Of a stretch of 35,663 nucleotides of DNA, positions 24,615 through 31,859 are shown piece after piece. The stretch is from a virus. The translations under genes were made by a program, and so were the position numbers. Location: IMG/VR virus record IMGVR_UViG_3300037231_000019, positions 1 through 35,663 of that record. One strand, written 5' to 3'. A model generated the notes under the pieces. It saw only the letters and a list, made by a program, of their open reading frames with translations. It was not told the DNA's origin and ran no database searches. Each line of letters opens with the position of its first letter. The stretch's first letter is position 1.

Positions 24615-24641
24615 TCCACCCCAACCGAAAGAGAGCATCAA

Positions 24642-25169
24642 ATGACTGACACTGACACTGACACCGCCACCGTCCCATCGGTCTTCGGAGAGATCGTCTT
24701 CGAGGACATCCCTGCCGCCCCTCCCCGTCCTCCTGGCAAGGGACGAGAGCCCGTCAAGTGGGAAGAGCATCTTGCACCCCTCGAAACGCAGTTGCTTAAT
24801 AAGCCCGCTCGACTTTGGCAGTACGAAGTCAAGACAGGCGCCGTCAGTCGGATGTCGGCCGTTCGCCAGCGTCTTGCCGAAGTTGTACCGGAGAAGCACT
24901 GGGAGTTCAAGGTACGCCCCGTTCCCAACACTGACCCACAGCTCTTCGGTGTCTACGCTGTCTTCCACGGCCAGAACACCCCCGAACAGATGTTGGCCAA
25001 CGCTCAGGATCGCCAGAAGCGACGGGACGCCCTCGCTTCCGCCAGAGCGGCCAAGACCGCCGATGTGGCACCGGAGTCCAGCGCACCCGCCAGCGCCGCT
25101 CCTGCGCCCACCGAGGCACCGAAGACGCCGAAGGAGAAGTTGGCCGCAGCTGCTGCCGCCAAGAAGTAA
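24642..25169 (+). CDS. hypothetical protein with Lys/Ala-rich tail
   Basis: A 175-aa product. The N-terminus is Asp/Thr-rich (MTDTDTDTATV), residues 25-115 look folded and basic with several Trp/Tyr (WQYEVKTGAVSRM, KHWEFKVRPVP), and residues 130-175 are Ala/Pro-rich ending in KEKLAAAAAAKK, a disordered histone-like tail. AAGAGAGCATCAA precedes the ATG. DNA binding is plausible from the tail and the neighbourhood, but no family is recognised. Confidence 0.55.
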   Translation: MTDTDTDTATVPSVFGEIVFEDIPAAPPRPPGKGREPVKWEEHLAPLETQLLNKPARLWQYEVKTGAVSRMSAVRQRLAEVVPEKHWEFKVRPVPNTDPQLFGVYAVFHGQNTPEQMLANAQDRQKRRDALASARAAKTADVAPESSAPASAAPAPTEAPKTPKEKLAAAAAAKK

Positions 25170-25184
25170 CCTCGGCGTCACCCG

Positions 25185-25216
25185 CCTACCCTGTTTCCGC
25201 CATGTGGCAGGGTGGG
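25185..25216 (+). terminator. hairpin after 24642-25169 gene
   Basis: CCTACCCTG (25185-25193) pairs with CAGGGTGGG (25208-25216), one T-G wobble included, over a 14-base loop. It overlaps by two bases the left arm of the large inverted repeat that follows, so the two stems compete slightly. Confidence 0.5.
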
Positions 25217-25316
25217 CCGGTAGGGGAATCAGGTGGTACAACCCAAGACAATCACTTTGGTCCGACACCGGAGTCGTCTTGCGTTCGTGAGAGCCATCCT
25301 GATTCCCCTACCGGCC
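25215..25316. ncRNA. 102-nt structured element with 19-bp perfect inverted repeats
   Basis: GGCCGGTAGGGGAATCAGG (25215-25233) is repeated exactly in reverse complement at 25298-25316, extended by TGG/CCA with one bulge. Inside, CAAGAC (25244-25249) pairs with GTCTTG (25276-25281) and GAC/GTC can close a smaller loop; TCAC (25252-25255) could pair with GTGA (25287-25290) as a pseudoknot. No ORF fills the 199-base gap. It may be a structured RNA, an origin hairpin, or a miniature mobile element. AGGGG/CCCCT (25318-25322/25329-25333) adds a small stem next to it. No known RNA family was recognised. Confidence 0.55.
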
Positions 25317-25368
25317 AAGGGGTTGCACCCCCTGGACCCCGGCTTCCAAACCCCTCGATAGGAGTCCC

Positions 25369-26466
25369 ATGACTGACTGGACGTTGGCCGACGAACCGGA
25401 CTCCCCCATTCCGGACTTCAAGCAAGAGATTGGAGGAACCATCCTCGACTACCAGGGCAATCCAGATGACGGTATCGACCGTTCCGCTTCATCTCCAATC
25501 GTCCAGATGGTCGAAGGTGAAGTCCTATACCGAGCATCATCTGTAGGTGGTTGCCCACGCAAGCTATGGGCCGCACGATCTGGCTACCCGGCCCAACCCC
25601 CAACCGCCAAGATGCAAGCCATCTTCGACCGGGGCCACGAACTCGAACCCATCATCCTCAAAGCTCTCCAAGATCGTGGTTGGCAACTCCGCAACTATCA
25701 AGGGGAAGTCTTATTCCAAGTCTTCACTCTTCCCTCTGGAACAACCATCTCTATCATCGGTCACTACGATTGCGAAGCCCGCTACCCACTACTCGGCCAA
25801 CTCGCCAATCCATCCCATGAAGCCAACTGGTCGGAATGGTACCCGTGCGATGTCAAGGGTTTTGGGCCAGACCTCATCTCCGAATACCTCTCCCACGGTA
25901 TCGACAACCTTCCGCACTACCAATGGCAACAGTCTATTTACGTCATCGGGCATGATTCCGCCAAAGCATTCCTCATGCCGATATGGGACAAGGAGAAGAA
26001 TGAACTACTCCAATCATCTCTTTACCCTCGTATCCCCGACATAACGCTCACTGACATCGAGTCGAAACTGGCCAGTATAGAACACGCTTATCTCAACTCT
26101 CAGATGCCGGAATGCACTCTCGAATACCCTTGCCCGTACTATAACCTCCACGATGAGAAGGCATCCCCATCTGATACTGTCCCGCCAGAAGCCATTATCT
26201 TCATCGTCGCACGTAACAACGCCGACGCCAAGATAAAACTCTTCCAATCCGCCAAAGACGCCATGACGGAACAGCTACTCAAAATCCTCCCAGAAGGATT
26301 CTCGGCCGAGTACGAAGGTTCTAAGATATCCGTTACTCCCAACTCTGGCCGGTTCAACACGAATCACGCCAAAGACATTCTCCGTGAGGCTGGATTCGAC
26401 ATCGAGAGTGAAGAGTTCAACTCTAAGGGTGTCGGGTACAAGTTAGTTATTATCCCTCCAAGATAA
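25369..26466 (+). CDS. Cas4/RecB-like PD-(D/E)XK exonuclease
   Basis: The 365-aa protein shows the ordered motifs of Cas4/RecB-type nucleases: RASSVGGCPRKLW (55-67, Cys62), GHELEPI (89-95), the Asp of GHYDCEA (Asp134), the D-x-K of YPCDVKGFG (Asp161, Lys163) and the Gln motif YQWQQSIYV (184-192). CTLEYPCPYY near residues 250-260 brings further cysteines, as in Cas4-type iron-sulfur nucleases, but the full four-Cys set is not certain. Such enzymes process DNA ends for phage recombination. TAGGAGTCCC precedes the ATG. The long N-terminal 50 residues are unusual. Confidence 0.82.
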   Translation: MTDWTLADEPDSPIPDFKQEIGGTILDYQGNPDDGIDRSASSPIVQMVEGEVLYRASSVGGCPRKLWAARSGYPAQPPTAKMQAIFDRGHELEPIILKALQDRGWQLRNYQGEVLFQVFTLPSGTTISIIGHYDCEARYPLLGQLANPSHEANWSEWYPCDVKGFGPDLISEYLSHGIDNLPHYQWQQSIYVIGHDSAKAFLMPIWDKEKNELLQSSLYPRIPDITLTDIESKLASIEHAYLNSQMPECTLEYPCPYYNLHDEKASPSDTVPPEAIIFIVARNNADAKIKLFQSAKDAMTEQLLKILPEGFSAEYEGSKISVTPNSGRFNTNHAKDILREAGFDIESEEFNSKGVGYKLVIIPPR

Positions 26467-26648
26467 TGCCCACCTTCCGAAACTGGACTAAACACTCGAA
26501 ATGGTCACGTATCAAACCCTGGCATGCAAGAGCCAAACGTGAGGGTATCGAATGGTCACTCGGCTACTACGCAACAAAGGAAGAGGCTCAAGTAGAAGAA
26601 GATAGATTCAACCGTGCTTTCCCTCGAAAGGTTAATCAACATGGCTAA
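26466..26648 (+). CDS. small AP2-like DNA-binding protein (60 aa)
   Basis: The ATG overlaps the stop of the nuclease gene (TAATG). The 60-aa basic product contains PWHARAKREGIEWSLGYYAT followed by KEEAQVEEDRF. The pattern 'W-A-R-G-LGYY-T-EEA' is that of AP2-type beta-sheet DNA-binding domains found in phage HNH enzymes and small regulators. No nuclease motif is visible. Probably a DNA-binding accessory of the recombination genes; moderate certainty. Confidence 0.6.
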   Translation: MPTFRNWTKHSKWSRIKPWHARAKREGIEWSLGYYATKEEAQVEEDRFNRAFPRKVNQHG

Positions 26649-26922
26649 GCAACCAAACATGGCCTCTCTCGCCACCACCCAAACCACATGGATGGCGATA
26701 ATGACGGCATCCTCAACTGGCGACTACGAATCCGCCAATGTCTTAGTCAACGAGTTTCGCCTTCGCTACGGCGACTTACTTCCTCTCTTAATCTGTGCCG
26801 CCTCATTCTCCAACTCGATACTCGACACCTATGCCGAAGTCATTGAGGAAGACCCCAAGGTTATTCTCCAATCCCTTGCACTTAACACATTAATGAAAGG
26901 CGAAGACCCCCATGCGCATTAA
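26641..26922 (+). CDS. hypothetical helical protein (93 aa)
   Basis: The frame is open from 26614 but ATG 26641 (AAAGG 10 bases upstream) is preferred. The 93-aa product is helical, with hydrophobic stretch LLPLLICAASFSNSIL near residues 45-60, which is amphipathic and too polar at its ends for a clear membrane anchor. Small proteins of this sort occur commonly beside Sak4-type genes in actinobacteriophages. Function unknown. Confidence 0.6.
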   Translation: MAKQPNMASLATTQTTWMAIMTASSTGDYESANVLVNEFRLRYGDLLPLLICAASFSNSILDTYAEVIEEDPKVILQSLALNTLMKGEDPHAH

Positions 26923-27148
26923 CATCTACAGCGAAGAACTGACGGATGAGATCATTTTCGTTGAGAAGACATCTGAGAATGGCGACACGTTCTACGGTGT
27001 ACGGATGTTCCTTCTTTCATCGAACCAACTCCACCATTCAGAAACGGATGATGATCGTTCTGCCTTAACCTTCTGGCTCACTGATGAGAGACAAGCGGAG
27101 AACCTTGCAGAAGCTATCCACACAGAGCTTGTCGGCAAGTTTGTTTGA
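26912..27148 (+). CDS. conserved-looking hypothetical protein (78 aa)
   Basis: A 78-aa product with an alpha-beta layout: MRINIYSEELTDE, then FYGVRMFLLSSNQLHH, then RSALTFWLTDERQAENLAEA. From memory this pattern occurs in small phage proteins of actinobacteria that precede recombination ATPases. It overlaps its upstream neighbour by 11 bases and its TGA overlaps the next ATG. The function is unknown. Confidence 0.65.
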   Translation: MRINIYSEELTDEIIFVEKTSENGDTFYGVRMFLLSSNQLHHSETDDDRSALTFWLTDERQAENLAEAIHTELVGKFV

Positions 27149-27921
27149 TGCCCCTCTCACAACCCTATCCCGTCTCCGAACGTATCCTTGTCCTCGGTCC
27201 CGCTGGCTCATCCAAGACAACCGGCCTTCTCAACATCGCTAAGTTCTGTGCCCTAACCGGCTCGGACGCCCAGTTCTACATAGGCGACTCTGACTCAGCT
27301 ATCCCCCGCATGATGACCGGCTACCCAACTATCCAAGATCGTGTCCATATCACTTCCTTATACGATTGGAAGGACTACGAATCATTCGGCAAGATGGTCG
27401 CTCGAACCGCTCGCCCACAAGATTGGGTGTCAGTAGACTTCATCTCGAACGCCTGGTCGTCAGTCCAATCCCACTTCATAACGGAAGTCTTCCAACAGGA
27501 TATGGGTAAATACTTCGTCTTCCAACGCAAGGCGGACCAAAAGACACTAGAAGGGTGGACTGATTGGAATGTCATTAACGCTCTATACCGAGACTGGATA
27601 AAGCCACTCATCTTCAAGGGTAACTACCATCTCTACTGCACGGCTATGTCGGAGAATCTCTCATCCGACAAGAAGCCAACTGAGTCCAAAGAAGTCCGCT
27701 CCCTCTTCCTCCCCTACGGCGTCAAGCCCTCAGGTCAGAAGGAACTCCCGTTCCAGTTCCACACTCTCCTACTTGCTGGCAAGACACAACTCCCCGGCTC
27801 TCCACCACAATGGACGCTAACCTCAGTTAAAGATAGGGAACGTAAAGAGCTAGTCGGGGCTCCTGTCGCTAACTTCGCCATCGACTACCTCGTTAATGTC
27901 GCCGGATGGCAAGTAACATGA
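27148..27921 (+). CDS. Sak4-like RecA-family ATPase
   Basis: The 257-aa product has a Walker A motif GPAGSSKTTG (17-26), FYIGDSDSA near residues 47-55, a Walker-B-like strand DWVSVDFIS (about 92-100), and later a sensor-like segment with LYCTAMSE. This is the layout of Sak4-type single-strand annealing ATPases, which help phage recombination together with a single-strand binding protein and exonuclease. TTG 27145 is possible but ATG 27148, overlapping the previous stop (TGATG), is preferred. A nearby Cas4-like nuclease and ERCC4 nuclease support the call. Confidence 0.78.
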   Translation: MPLSQPYPVSERILVLGPAGSSKTTGLLNIAKFCALTGSDAQFYIGDSDSAIPRMMTGYPTIQDRVHITSLYDWKDYESFGKMVARTARPQDWVSVDFISNAWSSVQSHFITEVFQQDMGKYFVFQRKADQKTLEGWTDWNVINALYRDWIKPLIFKGNYHLYCTAMSENLSSDKKPTESKEVRSLFLPYGVKPSGQKELPFQFHTLLLAGKTQLPGSPPQWTLTSVKDRERKELVGAPVANFAIDYLVNVAGWQVT

Positions 27922-28130
27922 CTTATCCCATACGCCACATTAACAATATCCGCCCCATCATTCGCCCAGCCCCAACCCCACTCCATCCCTGTCAAGATTG
28001 CGACTGGCCCAAATGTATGAACGCCACCGGTTCCGTCTGTCTATTCAATCTGCCAGACGAGTTCTACGAACATTTAGAAGACATCAATGGCAACTCAATG
28101 TCTTCCAATCCATTATCATCGTCGTCTTGA
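27918..28130 (+). CDS. small Cys-rich protein (70 aa)
   Basis: ATG 27918 overlaps the Sak4 stop (ATGA). The 70-aa product contains HPCQDCDWPKCMNATGSVC (about 28-46), a four-cysteine cluster likely to bind zinc, followed by the acidic segment LPDEFYEHLEDI and a Ser-rich tail. A longer start at 27906 is possible. The 3' part overlaps two other reading frames: the membrane peptide at 28013-28171 and the long form of the ERCC4 gene. Confidence 0.6.
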   Translation: MTYPIRHINNIRPIIRPAPTPLHPCQDCDWPKCMNATGSVCLFNLPDEFYEHLEDINGNSMSSNPLSSSS

Positions 28131-28171
28131 TATACGCAATAATGGCCGCTATCATCATATGCTTCTTATAG
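28013..28171 (+). CDS. overlapping single-TM microprotein (52 aa)
   Basis: In a third frame, ATG 28013 leads to a 52-aa product: an Arg-rich amphipathic N-terminus (RFRLSIQSARRVLRTFRR) followed by a C-terminal hydrophobic helix of about 22 residues starting SIIIVVLIYAIMAA. It overlaps the Cys-rich gene by 118 bases and the ERCC4 start by 13. There is no ribosome binding site. The membrane helix covers 28131-28158, which no other convincing protein claims. It could be a real small membrane protein (lysis or envelope) or a fortunate shadow. Confidence 0.35.
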   Translation: MYERHRFRLSIQSARRVLRTFRRHQWQLNVFQSIIIVVLIYAIMAAIIICFL

Positions 28172-28839
28172 CGCCGTCAGAACATGAAATACAGCGACTT
28201 CTGGATCAAAGTCCTCTCGGAACACTCCGTTGGTCGATCTCTCCTCTACCCGAAAAACACGGATGTGACTTCTTCTATGTCCAATCAACCGGTATCCTCG
28301 GCTTCCAGCGTAAAACACTCCCCGACCTCGCCGCATCCCTTATCGACGGAAGGCTCCATTATGAACTCGACCAGATCGAATCCTCGGCTACCGTCACACA
28401 TGCGTACCTCATCCTCGAATCTTCGTTCTCTCGAACAACTGACGGCGCACTGGTTGATGGTCCCATATCCATGGACACAGTCCGCAGCATTATCACTAAA
28501 TGCGCTGCTAGACGAGTTGGGACATTCACAACTCTGGACCCAAGCGATACGATCCGGTGCATATTGGGCGTTGCGAAGTATGTGCGAAGCCCAAGCTTCA
28601 ATACAACGCATCGACCTAAACAACTCAAAGACGAGTGGGGACAAGTAGGCTCCGACGCCTACTCACTATTCCTACTCCAATCATTCCCCAACATCGGCCC
28701 TAAACAAGCCAAGGCCATCTACGATCACTTCGGCTTCGTCCCAATCGAGTGGACCGTATCCGCCGCCCAACTCATGGAAGTCAAGGGCATAGGGAAAAAG
28801 ACAGCAGAAGCCCTGATAGCCGCCCTCCGACTGGAATAG
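28159..28839 (+). CDS. ERCC4-type structure-specific nuclease with HhH
   Basis: The product has an ERCC4/XPF-like nuclease domain: a central strand with FFYVQSTGILGFQRKTLPDL (38-57) matches the ERK-x3-D active site with Gln replacing Glu, a variant I recall in phage members. DGRL (63-66) follows. Two helix-hairpin-helix motifs end the protein (SFPNIGPKQAKAIYDHFG, then MEVKGIGKKTAEALIAAL). Such enzymes cut branched recombination or replication intermediates. A longer form from 28087 (250 aa) is possible, but its first 24 residues look non-coding, so ATG 28159 (226 aa) is preferred. No clear ribosome binding site at either. Confidence 0.82.
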   Translation: MLLIAPSEHEIQRLLDQSPLGTLRWSISPLPEKHGCDFFYVQSTGILGFQRKTLPDLAASLIDGRLHYELDQIESSATVTHAYLILESSFSRTTDGALVDGPISMDTVRSIITKCAARRVGTFTTLDPSDTIRCILGVAKYVRSPSFNTTHRPKQLKDEWGQVGSDAYSLFLLQSFPNIGPKQAKAIYDHFGFVPIEWTVSAAQLMEVKGIGKKTAEALIAALRLE

Positions 28840-28884
28840 GGGGCCTGACGCCCCCTTACCCCTCGCTCTCCCTCCGACTGGAAT
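28823..28884 (+). repeat. 15-bp direct repeat around the ERCC4 terminator
   Basis: CCCTCCGACTGGAAT occurs at 28823-28837 (the last codons of the ERCC4 gene) and again at 28870-28884. The copies flank the terminator hairpin, 47 bases apart. This suggests a local duplication of the gene end, or a recombination joint between modules. Confidence 0.6.
28839..28855 (+). terminator. GC-rich terminator hairpin after ERCC4 gene
   Basis: GGGGGC (28839-28844) pairs with GCCCCC (28850-28855), five-base loop, then TTACCCC. It begins on the stop codon and closes the recombination operon. Confidence 0.6.
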
Positions 28885-28913
28885 GATGGCGTTCGATCGG
28901 ATACCCTGCCCTA

Positions 28914-29153
28914 GTGCCCGTCCGTAGAGCCCAGTTGCCGACAGCCCTGCCCTACATTCCCTTGCAACCGACTGATCTCCGTTGCACTTGCACGACATAC
29001 GTTGGCAAGAACGTCGAGTGCATCTACCACCAGTTGACCAGAGTGTTCGCTCCATCCCCTCTCCCCATCCCCTCTCGCACTCCAAAACTCCCCGCTCTAC
29101 TCCGACGCAAGAACTTCTCCACCCCGAACCCACTACAAGGGAGAATGGTCTAG
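28914..29153 (+). CDS. hypothetical protein upstream of fibre genes (79 aa)
   Basis: GTG 28914 starts a 79-aa, Pro-rich basic product with LRCTCTTYVGKNVECIYHQL (residues 22-41), which has three cysteines and looks like a small folded core. Its TAG overlaps the GTG of the next gene (TAGTG). The frame is the only open one here without a shadow look. Function unknown. Confidence 0.5.
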   Translation: MPVRRAQLPTALPYIPLQPTDLRCTCTTYVGKNVECIYHQLTRVFAPSPLPIPSRTPKLPALLRRKNFSTPNPLQGRMV

Positions 29154-29458
29154 TGGCACTCAAAGCAGTACAGATAACCCTAGTAACATCCACTATCACC
29201 CCCCTCTTAGTACAAGGTTCTGGCCTCGGCCAACTAAAGAACATCGCCGGTAACATCCAGGACCCACTCCCAGTAATCATCTACAACGAAGACGCCGCTA
29301 TAACAATCCGAATCGGCGGGCCAGACGTATCCGCCACAACCGGCGTCCCACTCCTCCCCGGCCAATCCCTCCCGATGAACCTATACGGGACATCTGAAAT
29401 CCCCTATGCATTCGCAGTCGGTACTCCCCTTATCTCCATTCTCGCCGGTCGTCAATAA
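29153..29458 (+). CDS. small beta-rich virion protein (101 aa)
   Basis: A frame open from 28982, but GTG 29153, overlapping the previous TAG and preceded by AAGGGAG, is the likely start. The 101-aa product is beta-rich (KAVQITLVTSTITPLLVQG, then PVIIYNEDAAITIRIGG, then VPLLPGQSLPMNLYG). The pattern 'NEDAAITIRIGG...PLLPGQSL' resembles small phage proteins next to fibre genes that may form caps or chaperone fibres. It is followed two bases later by the fibre gene. Confidence 0.6.
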   Translation: MALKAVQITLVTSTITPLLVQGSGLGQLKNIAGNIQDPLPVIIYNEDAAITIRIGGPDVSATTGVPLLPGQSLPMNLYGTSEIPYAFAVGTPLISILAGRQ

Positions 29459-29460
29459 CA

Positions 29461-30747
29461 ATGGGGCTCTCGAACACCAATGGCGAGTTCGGCACCCCAT
29501 CATCGAAATCCTCATCCTCTGGCGGATCGGGTACGGTAACGTCCGTATCCAACGTCGACGGGACAATAACTGTTTCAGGCACTCCCAACGTAGCCCCAGT
29601 AGTTTCCCTATCCGCCGCCGAGGTAGCCGTTATAGCCGCCAAAGCTCCTCTAGCCTCCCCCGCCTTAACCGGCACCCCAACCGCCCCTACTGCCACGCCT
29701 GGCGATAACACGACTCAGATAGCCACGGATGCCTTTGTCACTAATGCAATCTCCAACGCTGTCGCTGGTATTAATCCAGCCGTAGCTGTCCAGGCGGCAA
29801 CTACTCTCGCCTCCAACACTTCCGGTCTAACCTACGCTAACGGTGTCGGGGGAGTAGGCGCTACATTCACCGGCACCGCAAATACCCCAATCGTTATCGA
29901 CGGCATCACCCTCAACACTGTCGGCCAGCGCCTCCTAGTTAAAAACGATACACAAGCCCCATCCGGCGCCTTTAACGGTATATACGTCCTCACCATCGCC
30001 TCAGGCGTAGGTATCGCTCCCGTGTTCACCCGTGCCCTGGACTACGACCAGCCTTCCGACATGAATAACACCGGGGCCATCCCGGTCCAAGGCGGGACGG
30101 TCAACGCTGTAACCTCTTGGCTCCTAACTTCCCAAGTCGTCACGGTCGGTACTACCCCACTCGTCTTCGCCAAGTTCACCAACAACCCATCGGGGGGGGG
30201 CGTCGGCGCTCTCACCCAAATAGCTAACTCAGTCCTCGCATCTGCCGCCGCCAGCATCACGTTCAGCGCCATCCCAGGGACGGCGAACCATCTCGAACTC
30301 ATCGCGTTCGGTCGTTCCTCTAATGCGGCCGTTGACAACTATCAGGTGACCGTCAACTCGGTGGCATCGGGATATTTCATCAACGGCATTGGCGAGGCAG
30401 TCGGAGGATCCAACTACCTCGGGGCCTCGGCCACCGCTGCCGGATGGTCAGTCAACCTGGTACCGAGCATCGGCAATGGCAAAGACCTCCCTGGCACGGG
30501 CGCAACGGCTGGCGTGACCGGCCAGCTCGATGTCAAGATCTTCGGCTATGCCGCCACCACCTTCAACAAAAGCGGGACGTTCACGAGCGGGTACTACGAC
30601 GGGGTGACGGGCACTACTTCGAGCAGCGCCGGCACTTCAAATATTCAGGTGACCAGTACGGCCGCCGTTACCTCGGTCACCCTCAAGCCGCTCAGTGGGA
30701 GCAACTTTGTCACCGGCACATCCGCCTATCTCTATGGGATCACTTAA
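29461..30747 (+). CDS. tail fibre/receptor-binding protein
   Basis: The 428-aa product begins with GTVTSVSNVDGTITVSGTP (22-40), and PLASPALTGTPTAPTATPGD (63-82) with TQIATDAFV, a classical repeat unit of phage tail fibres. The central region is a beta-rich domain around NTPIVIDGITLNTVGQRLLV. The C-terminal domain starts at SITFSAIPGTANHLELIAFG, a pattern common in receptor-binding tips. It has a G9 tract at 30192-30200 in the hinge between the parts. It would bind the host surface. Codon use in the C-terminal part appears slightly different, consistent with domain exchange. Confidence 0.75.
   Translation: MGLSNTNGEFGTPSSKSSSSGGSGTVTSVSNVDGTITVSGTPNVAPVVSLSAAEVAVIAAKAPLASPALTGTPTAPTATPGDNTTQIATDAFVTNAISNAVAGINPAVAVQAATTLASNTSGLTYANGVGGVGATFTGTANTPIVIDGITLNTVGQRLLVKNDTQAPSGAFNGIYVLTIASGVGIAPVFTRALDYDQPSDMNNTGAIPVQGGTVNAVTSWLLTSQVVTVGTTPLVFAKFTNNPSGGGVGALTQIANSVLASAAASITFSAIPGTANHLELIAFGRSSNAAVDNYQVTVNSVASGYFINGIGEAVGGSNYLGASATAAGWSVNLVPSIGNGKDLPGTGATAGVTGQLDVKIFGYAATTFNKSGTFTSGYYDGVTGTTSSSAGTSNIQVTSTAAVTSVTLKPLSGSNFVTGTSAYLYGIT
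30192..30200 (+). repeat. G9 homopolymer in tail fibre gene
   Basis: Nine consecutive G encode Ser-Gly-Gly-Gly between the two halves of the fibre. Such tracts slip during replication, so in-frame loss or gain would need a three-base change and other changes would cut off the receptor-binding tip. It could act as a phase-variation switch or could be a sequencing artefact. Confidence 0.6.
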
Positions 30748-30911
30748 TGACCGTCGAAAAGATAGACCCCGCGGTCGGCCCGCAAGGCAGGCACCTCGTC
30801 ATCAACGCCACGACGGGCGAGCATTTTGCGTGCGATACCCTCGAAGAAGCCCACTCCCTCGCACACCAACATGGCATTGACGCAGGGTTAATATCCCCAG
30901 ATGACGATTGA
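30747..30911 (+). CDS. small protein between fibre genes (54 aa)
   Basis: ATG 30747 overlaps the fibre stop (TAATG) and the stop overlaps the next gene by 11 bases. The 54-aa product is acidic at its C-terminus (ISPDDD) with one Cys. Its frame is open far upstream inside the fibre gene, but that is a shadow. Coupling to both fibre genes suggests a chaperone or assembly role, though nothing specific is visible. Confidence 0.55.
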   Translation: MTVEKIDPAVGPQGRHLVINATTGEHFACDTLEEAHSLAHQHGIDAGLISPDDD

Positions 30912-31662
30912 CGGCAACGCTGGCTCGCTAACCGAGAACCTCATCGACCTAATCGAAGCAGCCGGTGGCTCACGTCCAGAGTCCAAAGGGCTCTCCGAGC
31001 TATACCAAGCTCTAGCTATCGCCCTATCCGACTTCACCCCAACTGCCGGTGTCGCTCAAGTCCACGCTGGCACCAACGTTACGGTAACGGGTACTCTCTC
31101 TGACCCGATAGTCAACTCATCTGGCGGTGGCGGCTCATTCCCCGACTTCACTGGCGACAACCCACCAGAAGGTGTCCAGACAGCCAACTACGGTCAGTGG
31201 TATCTCAACACTGGTGGCGGCACCGACCCGCTAGCCGCAGCTCTCTACCAGTTTCAGGGCACTGACGGTACGAAGACCGGGTGGGGTCTTGTCGCCGGGA
31301 CAGATGATGGTGGTGGTGGCAACGGCTATCAGATGCAACTCAACTCAGTTGCGGACGGTGGTGGTTGGCAGTTAACAGTAGAGGCTGGTACCGGTACACC
31401 CGATGCCGATGCGAGCGGGATCTCCCTTGAGAATAACGGCTCTGGCGGCCTCACTATTAACAACAACTCGCCATCGAGCAACCTCACATTAAAGGGTGCG
31501 GGTGGCATCGACATTGAAGCGGCCACCAACGGCACATCCATCAACAGTGATTTCCTCTACTCTGATAACACGGTAGGTCCAGTTATAACGGATCAATCCA
31601 ATGGTCACACATACCGCATCATCTGCACCGCTGGCGTCCTTTCGACACAAGAGGTCACCTAA
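30901..31662 (+). CDS. second fibre-like/virion protein
   Basis: The 253-aa product has a helical N-terminal part (residues 1-45), a Val/Gly/Thr-rich segment resembling fibre repeats (VHAGTNVTVTGTLSDPIVNS), a Gly-rich linker with WYLNTGGGTDPLAAALYQFQ and a beta-helical-like part with GSGGLTINNNSPSSNLTLKG. It looks like a secondary fibre or tail appendage. It partners with the 13264 gene in having NNLSLS/NLTL-type repeats. The stop overlaps the next ATG (TAATGG). Confidence 0.62.
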   Translation: MTIDGNAGSLTENLIDLIEAAGGSRPESKGLSELYQALAIALSDFTPTAGVAQVHAGTNVTVTGTLSDPIVNSSGGGGSFPDFTGDNPPEGVQTANYGQWYLNTGGGTDPLAAALYQFQGTDGTKTGWGLVAGTDDGGGGNGYQMQLNSVADGGGWQLTVEAGTGTPDADASGISLENNGSGGLTINNNSPSSNLTLKGAGGIDIEAATNGTSINSDFLYSDNTVGPVITDQSNGHTYRIICTAGVLSTQEVT

Positions 31663-31859
31663 TGGCAGGTAGTGGCATCCATCTCAACCCAGCCAACCGA
31701 GGCAAGTTCACCGCTAAAGCCAACCGCTCTGGCAAATCAGTCGCCGCTTACGCCAACAAGGTAACCAAGCCAGGTTCCAAAGCCTCAACGAAAACAAAGC
31801 GTCAAGCTGTATTCGCTAAAAACGCTCGCAAGTGGAATAAAGGTGGCAAGCGTAAGTGA
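31662..31859 (+). CDS. small basic phage protein (65 aa)
   Basis: A 65-aa Lys-rich product beginning MAGSGIHLNPANRGKFTAKA and ending VFAKNARKWNKGGKRK. The pattern 'GIH-NP-RGKF...FAKNARKW' recalls a common small phage protein of unknown function, found near fibre or lysis genes. The ATG overlaps the preceding stop and its TGA overlaps the GTG of the endolysin gene. It has no membrane segment. RNA or DNA binding is possible. Confidence 0.65.
   Translation: MAGSGIHLNPANRGKFTAKANRSGKSVAAYANKVTKPGSKASTKTKRQAVFAKNARKWNKGGKRK

Noticed and set aside
27070-27100. CTGATGAGAGAC on the plus strand resembling a hammerhead core
   Set aside because: It lies inside a gene and has no GAAAC partner or stems in the right order.
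28982-29152. Upstream extension of the 101-aa fibre-block protein
   Set aside because: It overlaps another gene in a different frame and has shadow composition; GTG 29153 with AAGGGAG fits better.
30444-30746. Long in-frame extension upstream of the 54-aa gene
   Set aside because: Shadow of the fibre gene, rich in Arg/His/Gln; the coupled ATG at 30747 is clearly better.
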